Shown piece after piece: positions 17,331 through 24,754 of a stretch of 64,000 nt of DNA (the stretch's first letter is position 1; each line of letters starts with the position of its first letter). A program made the translations under genes and the position numbers. Origin of the DNA: BQWY01 sp046351095 (GTDB lineage Bacteria > Nitrospirota > Nitrospiria > Nitrospirales > Nitrospiraceae). The stretch covers positions 2,232,001 to 2,296,000 of the forward strand of contig JAXLZC010000001.1 of assembly GCA_046351095.1 (NCBI GenBank), read 5' to 3'. The notes below the pieces were generated by a model. It had not been told where the DNA came from. It searched no databases and saw only the letters and a list, made by a program, of their open reading frames with translations.

Positions 17331-17804
17331 TTATGCCAATTGCAGCGCCACTCCTAACACCACACATCCCACCATCAAGACCATCGTGTTCAGCCATAAT
17401 GAGCGGCGATGCAGTCGGGCCCATGCCGACTGCACGGTCGCCTGCAGGGTCCCTTTCGCGTCGTGACGCTTCATTTCGTCGCGCATCGCGTTGCTCTGAG
17501 GCGTGAGTACCGACCCGCAATACGATTCCGCCGCGGCGACGACGCTCCACAAACACAGAGCGACGGTCACACCCGCCGACCATCCACCGAGAAACGCGAG
17601 ACCAACCACCGCTGCCAACCCCAACCCCGACGCAACGACCCCCATGGCATAGTAGGCCGGGAAGAGGCGACGCACGACCTGGCTAAAGCGTGGCGGGGCC
17701 AATTCCTTCGCCAAAATCGGCGCGACCACGGCAGACAGCAACAACACCTTCCCGATCAACAACCCGGCTGCCAGAACATGGACGTAGGTCAACACTGCCG
17801 TCAT
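17331..17804 (-). CDS. DUF4149/TMEM205-like membrane protein
   Basis: 157 residues with four predicted transmembrane helices: TYVHVLAAGLLIGKVLLLSAVVAP, YYAMGVVASGLGLAAVVGLAFLG, VTVALCLWSVVAAAESY and LNTMVLMVGCVVLGVALQL. The order, the His in the first helix and the LTPQSNAMRDEM loop fit DUF4149/TMEM205-type proteins. Function in bacteria is unknown. It lies 17 bp upstream of the PDZ gene and 33 bp downstream of the peroxiredoxin gene in the same operon. Confidence 0.7.
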   Translation of the reverse strand: MTAVLTYVHVLAAGLLIGKVLLLSAVVAPILAKELAPPRFSQVVRRLFPAYYAMGVVASGLGLAAVVGLAFLGGWSAGVTVALCLWSVVAAAESYCGSVLTPQSNAMRDEMKRHDAKGTLQATVQSAWARLHRRSLWLNTMVLMVGCVVLGVALQLA

Positions 17805-17837
17805 GGCACCCTCACTACAAACCGAGCCGCGCGCACC

Positions 17838-18401
17838 CTAGTGCAGCAACCGCTGCGCCGTCTCAAGAGCACGGGCAAAATTCGGCGCCTCGCCGATCGG
17901 CGCGACCTGCAGATACCGCACGATTCGGTGGGCATCGATCACCAACACGGCCCGTTGTAAAACATCGTACTGCGGCAACAACAACCCGGTCGCCTTCCCG
18001 AAGGCGCGCGCCGGCACGTCCGATAAAAACCGCACATTCTCGATCCGCGCCTTTCGTGCAAACTGCGCCTGATCGACGGCTGTATTCGTACTGATCGTCA
18101 CCAATTCGATACGCGCATCAATCCGGTCGCGCGCCTCGCTGAGTCGATGCGTTTGCTCGTCGCACACTGGCGTATTGAGTTGCGGCACAATACTCACGAC
18201 CCGCACGCGCCCGACTTCTTTCGCGAGGTGCACAGGCTGTCCGTCGCTGCCGGTCAACACAACATCGGGGAAGGCATCGCCAACCACGATCGTCGGGTCG
18301 CCGCCTTGTTGGGGCCGCACCGCAGACTCGCTGGGGACAGCCGACGCCAGGGCTATCCCAATCGCACAGGCCATGGTGACGACCGCGTGACTCGTATACA
18401 T
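17838..18401 (-). CDS. Periplasmic Tpx-like peroxiredoxin lacking the resolving Cys
   Basis: 187 residues with an N-terminal signal peptide (residues ~1-27, ending SESA). The core matches atypical 2-Cys peroxiredoxin Tpx: VVSIVPQLNTPVCDEQTHR holds the PxxxTxxC active site with the peroxidatic Cys, and QRAVLVIDAHRIVRYLQV holds the usual Arg strand. The position that carries the resolving Cys in E. coli Tpx (RFCGAEG region) reads FARKARIENVRFLSD here, with no Cys. The mature protein therefore has a single Cys and probably works as a 1-Cys enzyme with an external reductant. Co-location with photolyase in the CarH-linked operon suggests a role in photo-oxidative stress. Confidence 0.85.
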   Translation of the reverse strand: MYTSHAVVTMACAIGIALASAVPSESAVRPQQGGDPTIVVGDAFPDVVLTGSDGQPVHLAKEVGRVRVVSIVPQLNTPVCDEQTHRLSEARDRIDARIELVTISTNTAVDQAQFARKARIENVRFLSDVPARAFGKATGLLLPQYDVLQRAVLVIDAHRIVRYLQVAPIGEAPNFARALETAQRLLH

Positions 18402-18414
18402 CGTCTTTCGTCGG

Positions 18415-19359
18415 TTACGACGCGGCTATCGTGTCGACGCCTCGTTCCGAGCGATAGACGGCCGACAGCGCGTCCTGAATACTCGGATACTCGTACGTAA
18501 ACCCCTGCGCCAATGCCTTCTTCGGGACAACACGCTGCCCCGTCGTTAGCATACTGCCCATCTCGCCCAACCCCACACGCACCGCCAACTCCGGAACCGG
18601 CAACCAGGACGGTCGATGGAGCGCATGCCCCAATGCGCGACTGAACTCGTTCATCGTCACGGAATGGGGCGCCACCGCGTTGAGCGCGCCGACAACAGCG
18701 GGCTGTCGAATCGCCCATTCGATCAGGCGAATCAGATCCCTGCGATGAATCCACGAGATCCACTGTGTACCCGGCTGCACCGGCCCACCAAGGCCCAAGG
18801 CGAAGGGGAGGTGCATTTTTGCCAAGGCGCCGCCGTCACGCTCCAACACCATGCCGATTCGCAACCGCACGACTCGCGCACCGAACGACTCCGCACGCAT
18901 CGCTTCCGCTTCCCACGCAGCCGATAACTCGGCCAAAAATCCTTGGCCTCGTCCCGACTGCTCGTCAAATACCATCTCATCGCTCGGCCCGTAGTAGCCG
19001 ATGCCGGAGGCGTTGACCAACGTGACGGGACGTCTCGACCGGCTCGCTATCGCCTTGACCAATACACGCGTGGCATCGACGCGGCTGGCAATCAATTGCC
19101 GCTTTCGCGCCTCCGTCCATCGCCTGTCCGCGATCGGCGCGCCGGCCAAATTGACGACGGCGTCGGCCTGCTCCACACAGCCTTCCCATGACCCGCTTGT
19201 GGCGCCATCCCAGAGGACGTGCGTGACATGACCGCAAATGGGTGCAACGCGTGACAACGCCTTCCGCACCAAGAGCGTCACGGAATGGCCCTGCGCAGAC
19301 AGTGCCGTACACAGGGCGCGTCCGATAAATCCTGTCCCACCTGCAAGGACAATGTTCAT
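18415..19359 (-). CDS. TIGR01777-family NAD-dependent epimerase/SDR
   Basis: Extended short-chain dehydrogenase of the TIGR01777 (YfcH-like) family. The dinucleotide-binding loop is VLAGGTGFIGRAL at the N-terminus. NLAGAPIADRRWT, then NASGIGYYGPSDE carrying the YxxxK-region equivalent, and GTQWISWIHRRDLIRLI are diagnostic for the family. The C-terminal DUF1731-type segment begins around VPELAVRVGLGEMGSMLTTGQRVVPKKALAQGF. The substrate is unknown. The ATG at 19359 was chosen; a GTG three codons upstream is possible. Members of this family recur in light-induced LitR/CarH clusters of proteobacteria, consistent with its position here 13 bp upstream of the peroxiredoxin gene. Confidence 0.9.
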   Translation of the reverse strand: MNIVLAGGTGFIGRALCTALSAQGHSVTLLVRKALSRVAPICGHVTHVLWDGATSGSWEGCVEQADAVVNLAGAPIADRRWTEARKRQLIASRVDATRVLVKAIASRSRRPVTLVNASGIGYYGPSDEMVFDEQSGRGQGFLAELSAAWEAEAMRAESFGARVVRLRIGMVLERDGGALAKMHLPFALGLGGPVQPGTQWISWIHRRDLIRLIEWAIRQPAVVGALNAVAPHSVTMNEFSRALGHALHRPSWLPVPELAVRVGLGEMGSMLTTGQRVVPKKALAQGFTYEYPSIQDALSAVYRSERGVDTIAAS

Positions 19360-19417
19360 AATCGACACCTATTGGGACAACAGGTTACAGCTGGCACACA
19401 CGCATGGCCACAGAGCC

Positions 19418-20224
19418 TCAACGCGCACAACGAAACCCCGTACCGTGGGTCTGCAGGGCAAACCCGCCACGTCCTCGCGAAGTCGATGCAATGTCTGCTA
19501 CGGGACTGTGCCACGAGCCGCCGCGAATAACGCGGACGATCCCCTTTGATGGTCCAACAGGATTGCGATCGGGCGACGCGGCGTAGTATTGCGCGTCGTA
19601 CCAATCTTCCACCCATTCCCGTGCGTTCCCGGCCATATCTTTCACGCCGTACGGAGAATCCCCGTGTGGCAGCGTCCCCACCGGGCGCATCGTCGCCGTA
19701 CCGTCCCACTCCACATCGTACCGTGCGCGTGTCGCGTCTGCAGGCTCGTTGCCCCAAGGAAACCTTCGCCCGTCCGTGCCGCGCGCGGCCTTCTCCCATT
19801 CGGCTTCCGTCGGCAACCGTTTTTTCGTCCAGGCACAGTACGCCTTCGCGTCGTACCAGGTCACTTGCACAACGGGCAGTGCCGCAATGTCCGGAGACAA
19901 CGACAAGGGGCCGTCGCCATACGGGCTTGGAGGCAATCGATGGCCCGTCGCCTGGACAAAACCCAGGTACCGGGCATTCGTCACTTCAACTTCGTCGATC
20001 GCAAATTGATCGACATATACGGATCGCCGGGGTCGCTCGTCGTCTCGGCCATTGTCTTGATCAGTGCCCATCAGAAACGGACCGGCAGGAATATCGATCA
20101 TACGAACCGGATCGAGCACGGTCGCGCTCCAACTCGGCGCGACAACCACCCCCACAACCATCATGCCCATGAGCGCGGCATGGAGCATCGCGAACGATCG
20201 AGGCACACCGACAGACATACTCAT
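19418..20224 (-). CDS. SUMF1/FGE-fold secreted protein, catalytic Cys absent
   Basis: 268 residues. A signal peptide covers residues ~12-34. The FGE-sulfatase (SUMF1) fold follows: MIDIPAGPFLMGTD, DEVEVTNARYLGFVQATGH, PVVQVTWYDAKAYCAWTKKRLPTEAEWEKAARG, RFPWGNEP, SPYGVKDMAGNAREWVEDWYD, VIRGGSWH and GTGFRCAR. The two copper-binding Cys of genuine formylglycine-generating enzymes, which follow GGSW, are missing (GGSWHSPVADIASTSRGR). It is therefore unlikely to activate sulfatases; ligand-binding or scaffold roles are more likely. Its ATG overlaps the stop of the upstream gene (ATGA), giving translational coupling. Confidence 0.87.
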   Translation of the reverse strand: MSMSVGVPRSFAMLHAALMGMMVVGVVVAPSWSATVLDPVRMIDIPAGPFLMGTDQDNGRDDERPRRSVYVDQFAIDEVEVTNARYLGFVQATGHRLPPSPYGDGPLSLSPDIAALPVVQVTWYDAKAYCAWTKKRLPTEAEWEKAARGTDGRRFPWGNEPADATRARYDVEWDGTATMRPVGTLPHGDSPYGVKDMAGNAREWVEDWYDAQYYAASPDRNPVGPSKGIVRVIRGGSWHSPVADIASTSRGRGGFALQTHGTGFRCAR

Positions 20225-20634
20225 TTTTTTCTCTCACGACTGCCTGCGATTGAGGCATCCACATGGTGACGTATCTTCTGCAGCACCGCGTCCAGTTCGG
20301 CGCCATCGGAACGCTCAGACAAGGCGCGGGCCTGAGCCACCAGACCGCGCGCCTCGTGTAGATGCTGCTCGATAACCAACTGTTGATCCGGTGAGGACAC
20401 CGTACCGCCGAGCGCGGCACGGTGATAGACCTCCCAGGCGCGATCCACGGCGTGCGCGGCCTCTCGAACGCGCGCTGCCGTCTCATCCGTCGAGTGCGGC
20501 GGAATCGAACCCTCCGACATCTCGGCATGAGCCAGCACTGTCCCGTAGACGAGCAACGTCGCACAAATCGCCGCGACGAGACGTACCGCCGTCCGGTCTG
20601 TCCGGTATGTTCGGCATGCAACCCAAGGGTTCAT
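20221..20634 (-). CDS. Small secreted helical protein
   Basis: 137 residues. A signal peptide spans ~residues 17-37 (RLVAAICATLLVYGTVLAHA). The mature part is predominantly helical with Ala, Arg, Glu and several His (AAHAVDRAWEVYHRA, IEQHLHEARGLVAQARAL, IRHHVDASIAG). The pattern vaguely resembles small helical-bundle metal-binding proteins such as SmbP, but I cannot assign a family. The start at 20634 has AAGGAGTCTCACG upstream. The stop overlaps the start of the next SUMF1-like gene by four bases. Confidence 0.72.
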   Translation of the reverse strand: MNPWVACRTYRTDRTAVRLVAAICATLLVYGTVLAHAEMSEGSIPPHSTDETAARVREAAHAVDRAWEVYHRAALGGTVSSPDQQLVIEQHLHEARGLVAQARALSERSDGAELDAVLQKIRHHVDASIAGSRERKK

Positions 20635-20675
20635 CGTGAGACTCCTTCTTCTCGACGCATGGCCCGCAACCAGTC

Positions 20676-21638
20676 TCACTTCATGTTCTTCTTGATGACA
20701 TCGCGCGTAGCAAGAAACTCTTTGTTCTTCGGATCGTCTTTCAGCGCACGCTCGATGGCGGCGAATGCCTCCGCCCACTTCTCCGTGCCCATGCTGACGA
20801 GCGATTGCATATACGCATCTCGCCCCGTCTGCTCGGACTGCAGAATCGGCGCGACGGATTTCGCGCACCGGAACCCCAATCCCACGCCGTATGAATTGTT
20901 GTCCGGCTGATTCCAAAATCGATGGCTGGTATGGAGCGATGTTTCCGGAGCCAGCCATGACCCACCCCGCAGCACCCTTACCGCGCCTTGGTTGGCAAAG
21001 TTGTAGCCGCTTTCCGGCCCTTGCGGGTTCAGCGCGTTGCTCTTGGTGTATGACTTCGGGTCGTACCAATCGGATACCCATTCGAAGACGTTGCCCGCCA
21101 TGTTGTAGACGCCGAAGCCGCTTGCGCCTTCTGGATACGCATCGACCGGTTGTGTGCGACCGACATTCTGTCCGTAGTTCGCCTTCGTGCTGTCCAGCGT
21201 ATGGCCGCCCCACGGATAATGATTGTCGCCCGCCGGACCTTTCGCGGCACGCTCCCACTCCGCCTCGGTCGGGAGCCGCTTCCCGTCCCACTTGCAGAAG
21301 GCCGACGCATCGTGCCAACTGACACCCACCACGGGATGCGTGGATTTATTCAAGCGAGGATCGTCCCAGTACGCCGGTGCGGCATGGCCGGTCGCTTTCA
21401 TGAATTCTTTGTACCGCCCATTCGACGTTTCGTACTTGTCGATCTGGAATGCATCGAGCACAACTTGATGGCGTGGTTCGTCCGCATGTTCATTGCTGCC
21501 CATGGTGAATTCCCCAGCAGGAATGGTCACCATGGGCGCCTCCGCACTTCCGGCCTCCGCGTGCGCATGGCGCACCGTCCCCACTGATAAAGACATCGCG
21601 ATCGTCGCAACTGTGATGGTGATCGTACTCCGCATCAT
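20676..21638 (-). CDS. SUMF1/FGE-fold secreted protein with C-terminal helical extension
   Basis: 320 residues. A signal peptide is followed by an FGE-sulfatase domain (residues ~33-255): MVTIPAGEFTMGSNEHADEP, DKYETSNGRYKEFMKATGHA, PVVGVSWHDASAFCKWDGKRLPTEAEWERAAKG, YPWGG, GVYNMAGNVFEWVSDWYDP, VLRGGSWLAPETSLHTSHRF and GLGFRCAKS. As in the second copy in this operon, the catalytic Cys pair after GGSW is absent. A ~60-residue C-terminal extension (EKWAEAFAAIERALKDDPKNKEFLATRDV) looks like one TPR-type hairpin. AAGGAGGGGCTT precedes the start. The two SUMF1-like genes are paralogues separated by one gene. Confidence 0.87.
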   Translation of the reverse strand: MMRSTITITVATIAMSLSVGTVRHAHAEAGSAEAPMVTIPAGEFTMGSNEHADEPRHQVVLDAFQIDKYETSNGRYKEFMKATGHAAPAYWDDPRLNKSTHPVVGVSWHDASAFCKWDGKRLPTEAEWERAAKGPAGDNHYPWGGHTLDSTKANYGQNVGRTQPVDAYPEGASGFGVYNMAGNVFEWVSDWYDPKSYTKSNALNPQGPESGYNFANQGAVRVLRGGSWLAPETSLHTSHRFWNQPDNNSYGVGLGFRCAKSVAPILQSEQTGRDAYMQSLVSMGTEKWAEAFAAIERALKDDPKNKEFLATRDVIKKNMK

Positions 21639-21693
21639 AAGCCCCTCCTTGGGTAGTCGCCCGTTCTCCGCACTACTACTGAATCCTTACAAA

Positions 21694-22011
21694 TCACGCA
21701 TTCGGATGACCCAGCGCGATGCCTCGCAACACCGGCGCCGGGCCATTCGATATCCCGACGGCATGCATCTGACGGTTCGCCAAAATAACGGCGTCAACCA
21801 CATCTCCACATTGAATGCAGCGCGCAGCAGTGAGTTCGCCACCTCCTTGCACCACATCGACGCAGTAGTCTCGAACCAACAGTCCCCCGCACCTCACACA
21901 CCCATCGTCAGCGGCAGCTGGAGACAGCGCACGTGTCGCTGACCGCATACGTCGCAATTCAGACTGCTCTTCATGGAGACGCGCTCTAGTTTTGATATTG
22001 CGGTTCGCCAT
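21694..22011 (-). CDS. Small zinc-ribbon protein, first gene of the light/B12-linked operon
   Basis: 105 residues. A basic N-terminal helix (MANRNIKTRARLHEEQSELRR) is followed by a four-Cys zinc ribbon, CVRCGGLLVRDYC..ARCIQC, from about residue 37. It is possibly a nucleic-acid or protein-binding adaptor; no specific family was recognised. The ATG at 22011 was chosen because an almost complete anti-SD match (AAGGAGGTGA) lies just upstream. It is the promoter-proximal gene, divergent from carH, and its leader overlaps the TNNACA repeats. The next gene (SUMF1-like) starts 55 bp downstream. Confidence 0.82.
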   Translation of the reverse strand: MANRNIKTRARLHEEQSELRRMRSATRALSPAAADDGCVRCGGLLVRDYCVDVVQGGGELTAARCIQCGDVVDAVILANRQMHAVGISNGPAPVLRGIALGHPNA

Positions 22012-22039
22012 GAGGTCACCTCCTTGGAAAGTGCACTTC

Positions 22040-22067
22040 AGTTCAATCATTGTCCAATGTTTGTTCA
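22040..22067 (-). promoter_or_regulatory. CarH-type operator, three 11-bp-spaced TNNACA repeats
   Basis: Read on the minus strand, TGAACA (22067-22062), TGGACA (22056-22051) and TGAACT (22045-22040) recur at exactly 11-bp spacing. The first overlaps the candidate -10 of the zinc-ribbon promoter. CarH operators in Thermus are built from 11-bp direct repeats with a TNNACA core, so this is a good candidate for a repressor site. Binding is inferred. Confidence 0.68.
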
Positions 22068-22096
22068 ATGTATTGACTTATTCATACCATTGTCAA
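22067..22096 (-). promoter_or_regulatory. Sigma70-type promoter of the minus-strand operon
   Basis: On the minus strand a perfect -35 TTGACA (22096-22091) is followed by an 18-bp spacer and -10 TACATT (22072-22067). The operator repeats start at the -10 and extend downstream, a geometry expected for repression. Confidence 0.6.
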
Positions 22097-22126
22097 TAGT
22101 TTTTCACGGATTTTCCTACAATTTAT

Positions 22127-22143
22127 TGTACAAACATTGGACA
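22127..22143 (+). promoter_or_regulatory. CarH-type operator in front of carH (autoregulation)
   Basis: TGTACA (22127-22132) and TGGACA (22138-22143) are spaced 11 bp apart on the plus strand, 29 bp upstream of the carH ATG. TTGTAC here could also serve as a weak -35, with TACTAT at 22151-22156 as -10. Predicted autorepression. Confidence 0.55.
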
Positions 22144-22171
22144 TGCATGCTACTATCACCTACACGATCCT

Positions 22172-23104
22172 ATGAATACCCATAGAATTCATCGTGTTGC
22201 GAAGCTCACGGGCCTGTCTAAGGACGTGATTCGGATGTGGGAGCGGCGGCACGGCCTGATCCAACCGACACGCAGCGCGAACCGCTACCGCCAGTATTCC
22301 GATGACGATGTGTTGTTGTTGCGACACGTCAAAGCAGAGGTCGACAGCGGCGCGTCGATCGGAACGTTGGCGCTGGCAGGGCGAGACGAACTCCTCGAAC
22401 GGGCGAAGCGAACAGCGCCGCCAGTGGCGCGTGTGGTGGCGGCACATCCGTACACGCGACTACTCGACGAACTCTGCACTTCGTTGGACCCCCTAAACAA
22501 GACGATGTTCGAGCGGCGGTTGAACGGCGCGGTGGCGATCGTGCCGTTCGAAGAGGCGCTGCACGGCATTCTCATTCCGCTACAGCAGCGGGTGGGCGAC
22601 CTGTGGCACGAGGGGCGGCTCAGCGTGGCCGTGGAACATTACGTCAGCCGACTCGTGCAACAGAAACTCTACGCCGTCCTGAACCAACTTCCAGTTCCTG
22701 AGCAAGGACCGCAGGTGATCGTGGCCTGCCCCGCACAGGAAACGCACGAGCTCGGCGCACTGACGGTGGCGTATCACTGTGCGGCGCGCGGATGCCGCGT
22801 GATTTATCTGGGTGGCGACGTGCCGGTCGGGGAATTGGCGCGACTCTGCCGGGAGATTCAACCCGCACTGGCGCTGGTGTCGTTGACGGTCATTCCGAAC
22901 GAAAAACAGCTCACGGAGCTTGTGTCGTCGTTACACAAGGAGGTCAGCTCGATCTGTCCTGTCGGGCTCGGTGGACCAGGGATCGCACCGCTGCTCGCAG
23001 CCCCGCCACACACCCCCCCCAACCTCATCCTGCTCGAAGACCTCTCGGCGCTCAACCGCGTTCTGGACGACGTGCTCGCACCGCACCAAGCCGTTCATCG
23101 CTAA
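22172..23104 (+). CDS. carH: CarH/LitR-type MerR regulator with adenosylcobalamin photosensor domain
   Basis: 310 residues. Residues 4-70 form a MerR winged helix (RVAKLTGLSKDVIRMWERRHGLIQPTRSANRYRQYS). Residues ~95-170 form the B12-capping helical bundle with the diagnostic Wx9EH motif: W145, H146, E155, H156 (DLWHEGRLSVAVEH). These positions correspond to W131, H132, E141 and H142 of Thermus CarH. Residues ~180-300 form a Rossmann-like cobalamin domain with ExHxxG (E190-T-H192-E-L-G195) for the lower axial ligand. Family knowledge: the dark AdoCbl-bound tetramer represses, and light breaks the Co-C bond and releases DNA. It is divergent from the photolyase-containing operon and is preceded by matching operator repeats. 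Confidence in family is high; the regulated genes are inferred from position. Confidence 0.94.
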   Translation: MNTHRIHRVAKLTGLSKDVIRMWERRHGLIQPTRSANRYRQYSDDDVLLLRHVKAEVDSGASIGTLALAGRDELLERAKRTAPPVARVVAAHPYTRLLDELCTSLDPLNKTMFERRLNGAVAIVPFEEALHGILIPLQQRVGDLWHEGRLSVAVEHYVSRLVQQKLYAVLNQLPVPEQGPQVIVACPAQETHELGALTVAYHCAARGCRVIYLGGDVPVGELARLCREIQPALALVSLTVIPNEKQLTELVSSLHKEVSSICPVGLGGPGIAPLLAAPPHTPPNLILLEDLSALNRVLDDVLAPHQAVHR

Positions 23105-23127
23105 TCTGTTCTCCGTCTGCCAACGAC

Positions 23128-24540
23128 TTACCGACTGACATGCACGGAAGTTACGGCGTACCAACCGTCGTCACGACGTCCTTCGATGGCCAATTGTACG
23201 TAAGGTGATTGTCCAGCTTGATCCAACACTGCCACGTCCAGCGTGTACGCTCCCGGCAGCACGGAGTCGGGAACGAGCACGCCATCCTCAATCGATTGCC
23301 GGTCATTTGGCAGCCATTGCCGAAGGTCCGCACGACTCGTCCATTGGAGCACAACTGCGTCGGCTGCATTCCGCAGCCGGTAGGCAAGCGGCCAGGTGTG
23401 ATAGATCGGCGCAACACCGATATTCTCCCAGCTCGACCGCACACGAAACTCGTCGCTCGCGGTTAGATCAACCGGACACGACAGCTCGCGCAGCACCAAC
23501 CGATACCCCATCTGCTTTTGGTACTCGTTCAGCCGTTCCCGCCACGCCGTCGGCAAGGGATGCGATTTGGCATTGAGCACGGAGACGTGCCACTCGCGCC
23601 CCTTCTGAAGAATCTTTTCAAGATCGAATCCCTTGTCGTACCAATCTTGGATGTAGCCGCACACCTCGAATTGCACGGGCCCGCGCTTCCAGGCATCGGC
23701 GATGGTCGGATCCTTCAGCACCGGCGCATACGCATCGTCCATGTGATTCCACGTACTCGTGAAATACCCGTAGTCGCCGAAGCAGTCGCCGCGCCACCCC
23801 GCGCCTTTTCCCGTTGCGTAAGCCAACGGCCCATTGTGGAGCATCACCAGCGGCGTATCGGGGAAATAGCGGAGGTAGGCATCCACGATGGCCCGCTGCT
23901 CGTCCTCCGTGGGATAGAGGCGCTGACATTGCGGAACTTGCTCGGGTAAGCAGCAGGCCGTGTTCCACTCGCCCCAACAGCCGACGCTGCCGATATCGAC
24001 ATGGTCGATGGACGGGGAACCGTTGTAGCGCGCACCGAAGGCGGCAAGCAGTCGCTCGTGATACGTCTTGAAGATCGGATTGCGATAGTCAGGGAACGTG
24101 CCGTCCGTTTCGTGGAAACTGTCGACCCCTTTTGCCAGCAACCACTGCGGCGTGCCGCGCTCGTACTCCGTGAGGATACGGAAGGCCAACGTTTCACCCT
24201 TCGCTTTAGCTTGCGCGATGATGCCGTCCACAAAGTCGAACGCGTACTTCCCCTCTTCCGGTTCCAATTCGGTCCACGACCAGCGAAAGTACGCCACCGT
24301 CGAGCGCGGATACTCGTCCGGCACAGCAGGCTTGCTGTATTGGCCGAAATGAAAATCGGCGAACCCCATCCCCGGGTTGTACAACACATCGTCGATTCCC
24401 TTCGGATGTACCGTCACGAACGCGCCTCGCGCCGCCGAGCCCTCGGCCACCGACGGAGGCACAGGCACAGTTGTGCAGCCGACAACGGCCGACATCACTA
24501 GCGCAGACGCAGCCAGGCCCTGGATCGTCCTACTTCGCAT
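23128..24540 (-). CDS. DUF4832/DUF4874-like lipoprotein, glycoside-hydrolase-like
   Basis: 470 residues. The N-terminus is a lipoprotein signal with lipobox VVGC at ~residue 21. The mature part has a TIM-barrel-like region: NPGMGFADFHFGQYS, AYFRWSWTELEPEEGKYAFDFVDGIIAQAKAKG, RILTEYERGTPQWLL, DHVDIGSVGCWGEWNT and LVMLHNGP. This fits DUF4874/DUF4832 glycosidase-like proteins. A C-terminal beta-sandwich follows (residues ~360-470, SWENIGVAPIYHTWPLAYRLRN). AGGAGA precedes the ATG at 24540. The substrate is unknown. It lies downstream of the CsgG group with a strong stem-loop between them, so it may be a separate unit. It converges with carH. Confidence 0.78.
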   Translation of the reverse strand: MRSRTIQGLAASALVMSAVVGCTTVPVPPSVAEGSAARGAFVTVHPKGIDDVLYNPGMGFADFHFGQYSKPAVPDEYPRSTVAYFRWSWTELEPEEGKYAFDFVDGIIAQAKAKGETLAFRILTEYERGTPQWLLAKGVDSFHETDGTFPDYRNPIFKTYHERLLAAFGARYNGSPSIDHVDIGSVGCWGEWNTACCLPEQVPQCQRLYPTEDEQRAIVDAYLRYFPDTPLVMLHNGPLAYATGKGAGWRGDCFGDYGYFTSTWNHMDDAYAPVLKDPTIADAWKRGPVQFEVCGYIQDWYDKGFDLEKILQKGREWHVSVLNAKSHPLPTAWRERLNEYQKQMGYRLVLRELSCPVDLTASDEFRVRSSWENIGVAPIYHTWPLAYRLRNAADAVVLQWTSRADLRQWLPNDRQSIEDGVLVPDSVLPGAYTLDVAVLDQAGQSPYVQLAIEGRRDDGWYAVTSVHVSR

Positions 24541-24696
24541 CGTCGATTCTCCTGCACACAATCATGTCCGAGAAGCGACAGCATTACGCGAGAGCGGTAC
24601 GGCGGATCAAGAGCGTGCGACAAGATCTCTTGCATTCAGCTCAATGGAGCCGCGAGTAGAACGGAAAAGATGTTGATGGGTCGAGGAGAAGGATGT

Positions 24697-24734
24697 TCCC
24701 GCCTCTCTAGGCCATACGGCCACGAGAGGCGGGA
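24697..24734 (-). terminator. Strong GC stem-loop after the CsgG-type gene
   Basis: TCCCGCCTCTC (24697-24707) pairs with GAGAGGCGGGA (24724-24734), 11 bp, and an inner GGCC/GGCC can extend it. It begins 20 bp after the csgG-like stop on the minus strand. No clear T-run follows, so termination is probable rather than certain. Confidence 0.55.
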
Positions 24735-24754
24735 GCGGAGAGAAAACCGAACTG

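Larger units (their letters stand above)
22051..22143. repeat. 14-bp perfect inverted repeat in the divergent control region
   Basis: TGTCCAATGTTTGT at 22051-22064 is the exact reverse complement of ACAAACATTGGACA at 22130-22143. The arms face the two divergent genes and contain the TGGACA elements of the operators. Together they suggest one regulator binding both promoters. Confidence 0.85.

Noticed and set aside
19418..21638. Calling the SUMF1-fold proteins formylglycine-generating enzymes
   Set aside because: The essential Cys pair after GGSW is absent in both, and no sulfatase gene is nearby.
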